DNA of 64,000 nt from positions 62,001 through 126,000 of the forward strand of contig JAHHSG010000001.1 of assembly GCA_020025305.1 (NCBI GenBank), given 5' to 3'. The notes under the pieces are model-generated. The model made no database searches. It was not told the origin of the DNA and saw nothing but the letters and a program-made list of their open reading frames with translations. The position numbers and the translations under genes are program-made. Every line of letters starts with the position of its first letter. The stretch's first letter is position 1. Of this stretch, positions 8,328 through 16,310 are shown in pieces. Source of the stretch: Oscillospiraceae bacterium (GTDB taxonomy: Bacteria > Bacillota > Clostridia > Oscillospirales > Oscillospiraceae).

Positions 8328-9540
8328 AAAAAGACTCCTTTACTGCTTGGGCGGTATCTGCCGGCGTGCGGTAGTTTTCAACAGTGCAGTGGGCAAACCG
8401 TTCATAGAGCGGCTTGCGCTGGCGATCAAGTTCTTGCAGTCCCTGCTGCGTGGAGAGGGGGCGTCCTTCGGTGGAAAGTCGTTCTAAAGGACGCTGCAGC
8501 CAGACAACGATACCGTTTTGCCGCACAAGCGGGTAGTTTTCCAACCGTGTAACGCACCCGCCTCCGGTTGCAAGAATGATCCCCGAGCATTTGCCAAGCT
8601 GTGCAAGCACCTCCGTTTCACGGCGGCGAAAACCTGCCTCGCCCTCCGAGGCGAAAATCTCTGGAATGGACATGTGGGTTTTCTCTGCAAGGATGGCATC
8701 ACTGTCCCAGACCTTACGGCCCAGCATAGCGCCCAGCTGCGCGGCCACAGTGGACTTTCCGCAGCCGGGCATACCGATGAGTACAATGTTTTCCATTTGG
8801 CAGCGAAGGGTGCGTTGGATGGATACAAGTACATTCTCGCCGATGGAGGTATCTTGGAAGAGCTCACTGCTGCGGCGTGCCTGTGCCACTAACATGGCCA
8901 GACCGCTGTAAGCAGGGATTCCCAACGCTTCCGCCTGTAGAAGAAGGGCGGTGCGCGCCGGGTTATAGATGAGGTCGTAGACCACGGCAAGGCGAGGAAA
9001 AAGTGTCAAATCTACCGCCGCTGCCCCGTTGTTGGGATACATACCTACCGGGGTGGTGTTGACGAGGAGCTGAGCATCTTTGTGGCGGGAGAGATTTTCG
9101 TAGTTATTTTCTCCGCTGCGTGAGATTACTATCGGCTGGGCTCCCATCTTTTTCAGCACGGCACACACCGTCACAGAGGCGCCGCCGCTGCCCAGCACCA
9201 GTGCTTTCTTTCCCGCTACATCAACACCGCTGCGGTGCAGAAGATAGGCGAAGCCGTCGTAGTCGGTGTTGGCTCCATAGAGTGTCCCGTCCGGACGGCG
9301 CACCAGCGTGTTGACGCTCTGGAGCAGCTGCGCTGTTTCTGAAAGGGCGGCACAGTAGGGCACCACTGCTTTTTTATAGGGCGTGGTGACGTTGAGCCCG
9401 TGGAACGCGCCGCGGCGGAGAAAATCCTCCAGTTCTTCGGGTTCCTTTTCATAGAGGGCGTAGGAATAATCCCCCAGCTGGGCGTGGATGGCGGGAGAGT
9501 AGCTGTGGCCCAGCTTTCGCCCCAAAAGACCGCATTGCAT
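8308..9540 (-). CDS. aroEK: Fused shikimate dehydrogenase / shikimate kinase
   Basis: One 410-residue polypeptide joins two consecutive steps. Residues 1 to about 240 are an AroE-type dehydrogenase (dehydroshikimate to shikimate): LGHSYSPAIH, catalytic lysine in NVTTPYKK (about 56), NTDYDG, nucleotide loop LGSGGAS, and the closing GLAMLVAQA. From about residue 249 an AroK-type kinase begins (MENIVLIGMPGCGKST, Walker A at about 256-264; DSD; FRRRE; ATGGG). The start follows the pheA stop by two bases with GAGGTGG upstream; the longer in-frame extension lies within pheA. I see no frameshift or stop at the junction. Separate genes are the commoner arrangement. Confidence 0.92.
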   Translation of the reverse strand: MQCGLLGRKLGHSYSPAIHAQLGDYSYALYEKEPEELEDFLRRGAFHGLNVTTPYKKAVVPYCAALSETAQLLQSVNTLVRRPDGTLYGANTDYDGFAYLLHRSGVDVAGKKALVLGSGGASVTVCAVLKKMGAQPIVISRSGENNYENLSRHKDAQLLVNTTPVGMYPNNGAAAVDLTLFPRLAVVYDLIYNPARTALLLQAEALGIPAYSGLAMLVAQARRSSELFQDTSIGENVLVSIQRTLRCQMENIVLIGMPGCGKSTVAAQLGAMLGRKVWDSDAILAEKTHMSIPEIFASEGEAGFRRRETEVLAQLGKCSGIILATGGGCVTRLENYPLVRQNGIVVWLQRPLERLSTEGRPLSTQQGLQELDRQRKPLYERFAHCTVENYRTPADTAQAVKESFYEICGY

Positions 9541-9542
9541 CG

Positions 9543-10685
9543 TCACACCACCTCGCTGTAGCTGCCCAGATAGGTGAAGGACTCGCATACATCGTCCAGC
9601 TCGCCCATGAGTTGGATGAACTGGGGAGAGTAGACGGAAGTATCCAGATCGAAGTAGAACATGAACTCAAAATCCCGCTCCGGCAGGGGGCGGCTTTCCA
9701 GCTTATTGAGATTGATGCCCAGTGCATAGAACCGGGAGAGCAGCTTATAAAGAGAGCCGGGGCGGTGCGGCAGTACCACCATCAAGCTGGTGCGGTCTGC
9801 GCCGGGATAGATCTCCAGATCCCGGGAGATGCAGATGAAGCGGGTGTAGTTGTTGCCCTGATCCTGACAGGAGGGAACAAGGCATTGCAACCCGTAAAGC
9901 CGTGCGCAGCTCCGGGAAGACAGAGCGGCAATGTCACTTCGATCAGACTGTGCGACCAGCTGGGCAGCCTCTGCCGTGTTAGCGCAGCGCACCACGGTGA
10001 TCTCCGGGTGCTGCTGAAAAAAGTCACTGCATTGAGCGATGGCCTGTTCGTGGGAATAGACGGCACGAATATTTTCGAGTTTTACACCGGGCTTGGCCAG
10101 CAGGTTGTGATCCACCTTCAGACGAACGCTGCGGACAATACGGAAATTATGGCGCATCATCAGATCATAGACTATGTTTACCGAGCCGGCAGTGCTGTTT
10201 TCCAGAGGAATGACACCGTAGCGGCAAAGTCCGTTTTCGATGGCGGAGAACACCGCTTCAAAATTGGTAAAATAGAGAATGCTGGGGCGGCGAAACAGCT
10301 TTTCACAGGCCAGCTGGGAATAGGCACCGGCTACGCCCTGACACGCCACCGAGGCGTTGGGCGGGAAGAGCGGCTCCGTTTCCCGGATGGCGTGGGTAAT
10401 CTCCTGGGTGAGAGAGCTGCCTGCACCTAAAAGACTGTTCTGATGTGCCCGGCTCAGCTCAAAAAGGAGGGAATAGAGGGATAGACCGTATTCCTGCAAT
10501 TCCTCCGGCAGCTGGGCGGCCACAGACGCCAGTTTCTCCTGCTCACGCCCTGTATCCAGCACGGGCAGGTTATGCTCCTGCTTAAAAGCGGCTACCTGTG
10601 CACTCAGATCCATACGCTGGGAGAAGAGGGACAGGAGAGATTGGTCAATCTGGTCAATGGAGGCACGCAATTCCTGTAGTTCCAT
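9543..10685 (-). CDS. pheA: Chorismate mutase / prephenate dehydratase (P-protein)
   Basis: Bifunctional enzyme taking chorismate to prephenate and on to phenylpyruvate, the phenylalanine branch. The first 90 residues are an AroQ-type helical chorismate mutase (LRASIDQIDQSLLSLFSQR). Residues about 105-285 are the dehydratase (GVAGAYSQLA, IPLENSTAGSV, NYTRF). The C-terminus is an ACT domain (LPHRPGSLYKLL, ESRPLPER) expected to bind phenylalanine for feedback inhibition. The ATG lies three bases past the aroC stop; AAAAGGAG inside the aroC end serves as its ribosome-binding site. Confidence 0.96.
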   Translation of the reverse strand: MELQELRASIDQIDQSLLSLFSQRMDLSAQVAAFKQEHNLPVLDTGREQEKLASVAAQLPEELQEYGLSLYSLLFELSRAHQNSLLGAGSSLTQEITHAIRETEPLFPPNASVACQGVAGAYSQLACEKLFRRPSILYFTNFEAVFSAIENGLCRYGVIPLENSTAGSVNIVYDLMMRHNFRIVRSVRLKVDHNLLAKPGVKLENIRAVYSHEQAIAQCSDFFQQHPEITVVRCANTAEAAQLVAQSDRSDIAALSSRSCARLYGLQCLVPSCQDQGNNYTRFICISRDLEIYPGADRTSLMVVLPHRPGSLYKLLSRFYALGINLNKLESRPLPERDFEFMFYFDLDTSVYSPQFIQLMGELDDVCESFTYLGSYSEVV

Positions 10686-10688
10686 AAT

Positions 10689-11762
10689 TCATAGCTCCTT
10701 TTCATGTTGGGCGGTGAGGTAGGCATCATAGAGTGCCACCGCTAGGGCGGCCTCTACACAGGGAACGGCCCGTGGGACGATGCAGGGATCGTGACGGCCC
10801 CGCACCTGCAGCGTTTGCGGTTCCAGAGTTGTGAGATCCACGCTGCGCTGCGGCTTGGCAATAGAGGGGGTGGGCTTGATGGCTGCCCGAACAACAAGGG
10901 GCATACCATTGGTGATGCCGCCTAAGATACCGCCGCAGTGGTTGGTGGCAGTGACGATCTTTCCCTGCTCCACGATAAAGGGATCGTTGTTCTCACTGCC
11001 CCGCAGTGCTGCTGCAGAAAAACCATCCCCGAACTCTACACCTTTCACCGCAGGAATGGCGAACAGAGCGGCAGCCATTCGATTTTCCATCCCACCAAAC
11101 ATAGGATCGCCTAAGCCTGCGGGTGCGCCCCATACCATGCACTCCACCACACCGCCTACGGAGTCACCGTCACGTCGGGCAGCTTCGATGGCCTGCACCA
11201 TCGCGCGTCCTGCCGCATCATCCACGGTGGGGAAAGCTTTTTCTGCCACGGAGTCCGTAAAGGGGGTGTTGTCCTGCACATGGGCGATAGAGCGTATCCG
11301 GGCAAAAATGCGGATGCCCTGCCGCTCCAAAAGCTGGAGACAGATCCCTCCGGCGATACATAAGGGGGCGGTGAGCCGACCGGAGAAGTGGCCGCCGCCG
11401 GTATAGTCCCGATGAGAACCGTATTTCACATAGCTGGTGTAGTCAGCGTGACCGGGGCGGGGGCAGTTTTTCAAAGAGTCATAGTCGCCGGAGCGGGTAT
11501 TTTGATTGCGGATGACGGCGGTGAGGGGGGCACCGCAGGTGAAGCCGTCCCGTAGGCCGGAGAGAATTTCGGGAACATCCCCTTCTTTCCGGGGCGTGGA
11601 CCAACGGTTCTGACCGGGGGCACGACGGTCCAAAAAGTGCTGCAGTGCCTCCATATCAATGGGTATACCGGCGGGCAGCCCTTCTATCGTGACACCGACA
11701 GCGGGGGAGTGGGATTGCCCGAAGATGGTCAGGCGGAGGGATTCGCCATAACTGCTGCTCAT
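10689..11762 (-). CDS. aroC: Chorismate synthase
   Basis: Converts EPSP to chorismate using reduced flavin, last step of the common pathway. The 357-residue protein shows SSSYGESLRLTIFGQSHSPA at the N-terminus, the RRAPGQ segment, GHADYTSYVKYG with the family histidine, GGGHFSGRLTAP, and the C-terminal RGRHDPCIVPRAVP. The ATG at 11762 overlaps the aroA stop (ATGA) and is seven bases from AAAGGAG; a GTG two codons earlier is too close to that site. Confidence 0.97.
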   Translation of the reverse strand: MSSSYGESLRLTIFGQSHSPAVGVTIEGLPAGIPIDMEALQHFLDRRAPGQNRWSTPRKEGDVPEILSGLRDGFTCGAPLTAVIRNQNTRSGDYDSLKNCPRPGHADYTSYVKYGSHRDYTGGGHFSGRLTAPLCIAGGICLQLLERQGIRIFARIRSIAHVQDNTPFTDSVAEKAFPTVDDAAGRAMVQAIEAARRDGDSVGGVVECMVWGAPAGLGDPMFGGMENRMAAALFAIPAVKGVEFGDGFSAAALRGSENNDPFIVEQGKIVTATNHCGGILGGITNGMPLVVRAAIKPTPSIAKPQRSVDLTTLEPQTLQVRGRHDPCIVPRAVPCVEAALAVALYDAYLTAQHEKEL

Positions 11763-13018
11763 AAGCACGCTCCTTTCAAGGAGAAGTAATCATCCCAAAA
11801 ACGAGGATAGGATTTTGCAACGCAGTGGCTGCCCGAGACAGTGACACTTTCCAGACAGCCGCAGGCAGCTACGGCTGCCGTCATGGCAATACGGTGATCG
11901 CCGCAGGCATCCACACGGCCGCCTGCAAGTGCGGTCTGTCCGTGAATGATGAGGCCGTCAGCCAGTTCTTCCACGCTGCCGCCTAAGGCGCGCAGTAACT
12001 GTGCGGTAGTGGAGAGCCGATCGGATTCTTTCAGGCGCAGCCGCGCGGCATTCTTAATGTAGGTATCGCCGTGTGCCAGTGCCCCCACGGCGCTGATAGC
12101 AGGGATTAAGTCGGGGATAGGGGCGGCATTGACCGTGATCCCTCGGAGTGTTCCGGGATAGACGCAGACCGTGTCCTCTTGGCAGGTGACCACAGCACCA
12201 AATCGCTCCAGAATCTCCAAAATGGCCCGATCGCCTTGGGAGGAATGGAGGTTCAGACCGCCTACGCGGATGCCGTTGCCTCCCAGTGCACCGGCACAAA
12301 GGAAGAAGGCTGCATTGGACCAATCACCCTCTACTTGTAATTGGGCGGGGGTATGATAGGTCTGTGCGCCGGGGATATGGTAGGTCTGTCCCACCTTGGT
12401 AAAGTGAATGCCGGCGCTGACAAGAGCATCCTCCGTCATGGAGATATAGGCGGCAGACTCTAACGGCCCGGTAATGGTCAGGGTGCTGTCCCCGTTCAGG
12501 AGGGGTAAGGCAAAGAGCAGGCCTGAGATATACTGGGAGGATATGTTGCCTGGGAGTTGGTAGTCGTTCCCCGGCAGCAGACGCCCTTGGCACAGGAGGG
12601 TATGACCGTTTTGATGCAAAGATACGCCGTGTGCTCTCAGCTGTGCATCCAGAGGAGCAAGAGGCCGCTGCGGAAGGCGGCCCTCCATCAAAAAACGGGC
12701 AGAAATGCCCCGTGCCGCGGCTATTGGCAGGAGAAAGCGGAGGGTAGAGCCGCTCTCACCGCAGGGTAACGGGCAGGGCGTTTCCTCCACGGTACGGCGG
12801 GGGGAAACATGGATGTGTCCATCCTGCGCAGCAATATCTGCACCCATAGCACAAAGGCAATGTATGGTGGCTTGAATATCGTGGGAAAGCCCATCGCAAA
12901 AGAGGGTGGACGGCGTATTGCTCATGGCGGCACACAGCAGCAGGCGGTGCGCCTGTGACTTGGAGGCGGGAATTGTGACGGTACCGGAGATGGGACCGCC
13001 GGGGATGGTGATGTTCAT
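11759..13018 (-). CDS. aroA: 3-phosphoshikimate 1-carboxyvinyltransferase (EPSP synthase)
   Basis: Joins PEP and shikimate-3-phosphate. The 419-residue protein begins with the substrate segment IPASKSQAHRLLL. It carries CGESGSTLRFLLP (PEP-site glycine loop), GNISSQYISGLLFALP, VEGDWSNAAFFL, the catalytic acid in PIPDLIPAIS, and RLKESDRL plus GDHRIAM near the end. The glycine loop differs from the LGNAGTAMR form of the glyphosate-sensitive class I enzymes, so class assignment needs alignment. Start and stop both overlap the neighbouring genes by ATGA; AGGAGGTG precedes the ATG. Confidence 0.96.
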   Translation of the reverse strand: MNITIPGGPISGTVTIPASKSQAHRLLLCAAMSNTPSTLFCDGLSHDIQATIHCLCAMGADIAAQDGHIHVSPRRTVEETPCPLPCGESGSTLRFLLPIAAARGISARFLMEGRLPQRPLAPLDAQLRAHGVSLHQNGHTLLCQGRLLPGNDYQLPGNISSQYISGLLFALPLLNGDSTLTITGPLESAAYISMTEDALVSAGIHFTKVGQTYHIPGAQTYHTPAQLQVEGDWSNAAFFLCAGALGGNGIRVGGLNLHSSQGDRAILEILERFGAVVTCQEDTVCVYPGTLRGITVNAAPIPDLIPAISAVGALAHGDTYIKNAARLRLKESDRLSTTAQLLRALGGSVEELADGLIIHGQTALAGGRVDACGDHRIAMTAAVAACGCLESVTVSGSHCVAKSYPRFWDDYFSLKGACL

Positions 13019-14073
13019 TGGACACCTCCTGCGATGAGCCAGCGGCGCAGCTCCGTGGCGGGCACCGCCACAAGACGGCAGTGACCTATGGACTCCGGCA
13101 CGACCAGATGTATCTTGTCCTCAAAAATCTTTTTGTCGGACAGGGCGGCGCGCTCCAATTGTGATACGGAGCAGGGGGACACGGTGGGAAGATGGTAGGT
13201 TTGCAGAAGTTGTTCCACGGCTTTGGCATCTGATGCAGCACAATAACCCAGCGCCGCCGCAGCCCGGGTGATGATGGCCATACCAATCGCTACACAATGA
13301 CCGTGGGAGAGGGTATAGCCGCTGCATTCCTCTACGGCGTGACCGAAGGTGTGTCCCAGATTCAAGAGCTGACGCACGCCGCGGTCCCGTTCATCCTCGG
13401 TAACAATCTCCTGTTTCATCGTCACGCACTGGGCAATCACGTTCTCCAAGTGCTCTGCAACGGACGCGTGCCCCAGACGCCGGAAAAAGTCCGCATCCCG
13501 CAGCAGGCCATATTTAATGACTTCGGCACAGCCGTCACGAAAGACGGAATCCGGCAGGGAAGGGAGGGTGTCTGGGTCGCACCAGACCAGCGAGGGCTGC
13601 CAGAAGGCTCCCACAAGATTTTTGCCCATGGGCAAATCCACAGCGGTTTTACCGCCCACGGAGGAGTCCACCGCCGCCAAAAGGGTGGTGGGCACCTGCA
13701 CATAGGGAATGCCCCGGAGATAGGTGGCAGCGGCAAAACCGGTGAGGTCACCGATCACACCGCCGCCTAAGGCAATCAGCACATCACTGCGGCGGAGATG
13801 ATTTTGAGCCAGAAATTCCTGCAGCTTGCCGTAGCTGGCAAGACTTTTGGATTGCTCTCCGGCGGCAAGCACATAGGGGAGTACACGGAATCCTGCCTGC
13901 TGCAAAGAGGCACAGACCGTTTCACCGTAGAGGGCAAACACATTTTCATCGGAGATCACAGCGGCGGTACAGGGGGAGAGCAATGCGGAGAGATTCTGCC
14001 CTAAATGGGGCAGGCACCCCTTTTCTATATGGACGGTATAAGGGGTAGAGGCGGAGATTTCGATAGATTTCAT
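13015..14073 (-). CDS. aroB: 3-dehydroquinate synthase
   Basis: NAD- and metal-dependent cyclisation of DAHP to 3-dehydroquinate, second step of the pathway. The 352-residue protein has AAGEQSKSL, the NAD loop ALGGGVIGDLTGFAAATYLRG, PTTLLAAVDSSVGGKTAVD, the metal-ligand segments RDGCAEVIKYG and LNLGHTFGHAVE, and LSHGHCVAIGM. The start overlaps the tyrA stop by four bases (ATGA), and the end overlaps the aroA start likewise, implying coupled translation. Confidence 0.97.
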   Translation of the reverse strand: MKSIEISASTPYTVHIEKGCLPHLGQNLSALLSPCTAAVISDENVFALYGETVCASLQQAGFRVLPYVLAAGEQSKSLASYGKLQEFLAQNHLRRSDVLIALGGGVIGDLTGFAAATYLRGIPYVQVPTTLLAAVDSSVGGKTAVDLPMGKNLVGAFWQPSLVWCDPDTLPSLPDSVFRDGCAEVIKYGLLRDADFFRRLGHASVAEHLENVIAQCVTMKQEIVTEDERDRGVRQLLNLGHTFGHAVEECSGYTLSHGHCVAIGMAIITRAAAALGYCAASDAKAVEQLLQTYHLPTVSPCSVSQLERAALSDKKIFEDKIHLVVPESIGHCRLVAVPATELRRWLIAGGVQ

Positions 14074-14903
14074 TGTCCGTCCACCTCCTCCTTTCTGCGC
14101 CGACCTTCGTCCAGCAATTGGATGAGGGCAGCGCTGTCATTTTCATCAATGGCCTGTCGATAGCAGGAGAGCTGATTGATCAGCCCGTCCAGTTCATAGA
14201 GCAGGTAATCCTTATTTTCAAGAAAAAGCTGCGCCCACATCGTTGGATTTAACCACGCCACACGGGTCAAATCTTTGTAGCTGCCAGCGGAAAAACCTTT
14301 GTGCTCTCCTGCGGTGGGACTTTTGATATAAGCGTTGGATACCAGATGGGGCATCTGAGAGGTGAAAGCAATCATTCGGTCGTGTTCTTCCGCCGTAGTG
14401 ATGGAAATATGTCCGAAGCCGGCGGGAGTAAGCAGCTGCTTGACCCGGTTCAAAAGGGCAATGCTATGAAAATCCGGCGGTACAAGAACCATGGGAGCGT
14501 TGTGATAAAGGTTGGGGCGGGCATACTTAAAGCCGGAGTTGTGGGTGCCTGCCATAGGATGGCCGCCCAGAAAAGTGAAGCCGTGCTCCTTGGCCAGAGG
14601 GAAGCAGATACTGCAAATAAAGCGCTTGGTACCGCAGCAGTCGATCACCACCGGCTTTGTTCCGATATAGGGGGCCATCTCGGTGAGATAGGCCACGGCA
14701 TCCTCCGGACACAGGGCAATGAGCACCAAGTCGCACCGAGAGATGCTTTCCCCATCTAAAAGACCGCTGACGGCGCCGCTGAGTATGGCGAAATCCAGTA
14801 TATGGTTCTCTCGATCAAAGCCCAGTACCTCCCAACCGGCGGCGGAGTAAGCCTTGGCGAAGGAGCCGCCGATCAGTCCCAGTCCTACGATCCCCACAGT
14901 CAT
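14070..14903 (-). CDS. tyrA: Prephenate dehydrogenase
   Basis: NAD(P)-dependent oxidative decarboxylation of prephenate to 4-hydroxyphenylpyruvate, the tyrosine branch. The 277-residue protein starts with a Rossmann fold (VGIVGLGLIGGSFAKA), then GGHPMAGTHNSGF with the family histidine, and the C-terminal helical dimerisation domain (SAGSYKDLTRVAW). No ACT domain is attached, unlike many Gram-positive TyrA proteins, so tyrosine feedback may act through AroF or through the leader instead. It overlaps aroF by ATGA. Confidence 0.94.
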   Translation of the reverse strand: MTVGIVGLGLIGGSFAKAYSAAGWEVLGFDRENHILDFAILSGAVSGLLDGESISRCDLVLIALCPEDAVAYLTEMAPYIGTKPVVIDCCGTKRFICSICFPLAKEHGFTFLGGHPMAGTHNSGFKYARPNLYHNAPMVLVPPDFHSIALLNRVKQLLTPAGFGHISITTAEEHDRMIAFTSQMPHLVSNAYIKSPTAGEHKGFSAGSYKDLTRVAWLNPTMWAQLFLENKDYLLYELDGLINQLSCYRQAIDENDSAALIQLLDEGRRRKEEVDGQ

Positions 14904-15904
14904 AAGGCACTTACCTCTCGGATACGGCGCACTTTTTCAGCAAGTACGCTGTATTGCTCGGGACGCAGAGACTGGGCACCGTCACAGAGGGCATGGAGGG
15001 GGTCGTTGTGCACTTCAATGATGAGGCCGTCAGCACCGCAGGCGGCTGCCGCCATAGCCATAGGCTCTACCAGTGGAGCAAGCCCCGTGGCATGGCTGGG
15101 ATCCACAATGATGGGCAAATGGGTCAGCTGGTGGAGCATGGGAACAGCAGACAGATCCAGCGTATTGCGGGTATAGTCGCCAAAGGTGCGGATGCCCCGC
15201 TCACAGAGAATTACCTGCTCATTTCCACCGGCCATAATGTACTCGGCGCTCATCAAAAGCTCCTTGAGTGTGCTGGCAAGTCCGCGCTTGAGGAGAATCG
15301 GCTTGCGGAGCTGACCTAAGTGACGCAGGAGGTCGAAATTCTGCATATTCCGTGCGCCTACCTGAATGACATCCACATCCTCAAAAAGAGGCAAATGCTC
15401 AATACTCATGATTTCCGTCACGATGGGAAGTCCTGTCTCCTGTCGGGCTATTTTCAAAAGCTCCATTCCCGTGGCTTGCAGTCCCTGAAAGTCATAAGGG
15501 GAGGTGCGGGGCTTAAAGGCACCGCCCCGCAGGAGCTGTGCCCCGGAGGCCTTGACCGCTTTGGCGATGGAGACGATCTGCTCCTCTGATTCTACGGAGC
15601 AGGGACCGGCAATCATGGCAAAATGACCGCCGCCGATTTTTACATCGCCTACCTCCACTACGGTGTCGGCAGGATGGAACTTGCGGTTGCAGCACTTAAA
15701 AGGATCGGTTACTTGCTTTACCGAGTCCACAATGTCCAGACTGGCTACCAGATCCATGTCCAATTGACTGGTGTCACCAACCAGACCCAGTACTGTTTGG
15801 AACTGGCCTTCCGAGATGTGGACGTTCAGCTTTTGGGATTTCAGCCAGTCCACCAGAGGCTGGCGCATATCTTGGTTGACTCCGTGCTTTAAAATGACGA
15901 TCAT
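14900..15904 (-). CDS. aroF: 3-deoxy-7-phosphoheptulonate (DAHP) synthase, class I-beta
   Basis: Condenses PEP and erythrose-4-phosphate, first and controlling step of the shikimate pathway. The 334-residue protein has an N-terminal domain of about 80 residues (MIVILKHGVNQDMR) like the ferredoxin-like regulatory domain of Thermotoga-type enzymes. The KDPG-aldolase-like barrel follows: MIAGPCSVES, LRGGAFKPRTSPY, QVGARNMQN, LLKRGLASTL, ILCERGIRT, and DPSHATG. It is the first gene after the attenuator; AGGAGGAG precedes the ATG. The N-terminal domain suggests feedback by Tyr and/or Phe. Confidence 0.95.
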   Translation of the reverse strand: MIVILKHGVNQDMRQPLVDWLKSQKLNVHISEGQFQTVLGLVGDTSQLDMDLVASLDIVDSVKQVTDPFKCCNRKFHPADTVVEVGDVKIGGGHFAMIAGPCSVESEEQIVSIAKAVKASGAQLLRGGAFKPRTSPYDFQGLQATGMELLKIARQETGLPIVTEIMSIEHLPLFEDVDVIQVGARNMQNFDLLRHLGQLRKPILLKRGLASTLKELLMSAEYIMAGGNEQVILCERGIRTFGDYTRNTLDLSAVPMLHQLTHLPIIVDPSHATGLAPLVEPMAMAAAACGADGLIIEVHNDPLHALCDGAQSLRPEQYSVLAEKVRRIREVSAL

Positions 15905-15948
15905 ATTCTTCTCCTCCTATAGACAGAGTAACATTATACAATAACAAT

Positions 15949-15979
15949 AAAAAAAGCGGCTCAGGATAACCTGTGCCGC
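15949..15979 (-). terminator. Attenuator terminator in the aro operon leader
   Basis: On the minus strand GCGGC-A-CAGG, loop TTAT, CCTG-A-GCCGC, then T7 (15955-15949). It lies between the leader peptide stop and aroF, 45 bases before the aroF start. Its 5' arm and loop (15975-15964) are fully complementary, with three G-U pairs, to a 12-base segment at the end of the leader peptide gene (16023-16012), giving a mutually exclusive antiterminator. Confidence 0.9.
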
Positions 15980-16010
15980 ATCAAAAACAGTGATCAACCC
16001 TATTTTTGCA

Positions 16011-16082
16011 TCACAAATTACCCTTACTATGCTGCATAGTAAAGTAAAAGTAATAGTAGTTAGCAAAAAGGAAATGGGTCAT
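16011..16082 (-). CDS. Leader peptide of the aro operon, rich in Phe and Tyr
   Basis: A 23-codon reading frame, starting ATG at 16082 and stopping TGA at 16013-16011, with GAGGAG seven to eight bases upstream. Residues 4-14 read FLFANYYYFYF, so four Phe and four Tyr codons fall in eleven positions. A perfect 8-bp stem (16024-16031 with 16035-16042) covers codons 14-20, and the last codons form the antiterminator 5' strand. This is the arrangement of classical ribosome-mediated attenuation (as for pheA leaders of enteric bacteria). Stalling on Phe or Tyr codons should free the antiterminator and let RNA polymerase reach aroF. Existence of the frame is directly visible; its function is inference. 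Confidence 0.85.
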   Translation of the reverse strand: MTHFLFANYYYFYFTMQHSKGNL

Positions 16083-16121
16083 TTGTATCTCCTCATCATG
16101 TTGTTGGAATAATCTAATCTG

Positions 16122-16150
16122 AATATAGCTCAAATTCATATAAATGTCAA
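16122..16150 (-). promoter_or_regulatory. Promoter of the aro operon
   Basis: On the minus strand a consensus TTGACA (16150-16145) and TATATT (16127-16122) with 17-base spacing. Transcription would start near 16115, 33 bases before the leader peptide ATG. Confidence 0.88.
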
Positions 16151-16208
16151 CGGGTTATCAAAAAATCTGCATGACTAGTTTTGAGGGGTGTTTGCTTGTG
16201 ACAAACAG

Positions 16209-16236
16209 TTGACTTTGAGAGGCGGTATGTTATAAT
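16209..16236 (+). promoter_or_regulatory. Promoter of glyA
   Basis: TTGACT (16209-16214) and TATAAT (16231-16236) with 16-base spacing, divergent from the aro promoter. Confidence 0.82.
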
Positions 16237-16310
16237 GAAAAAATATACAAATGCCGAAAATGAGAGAATGCACGGATCTCTTGAGAGGCACAGAAAGGAC
16301 AGAATTGCAT

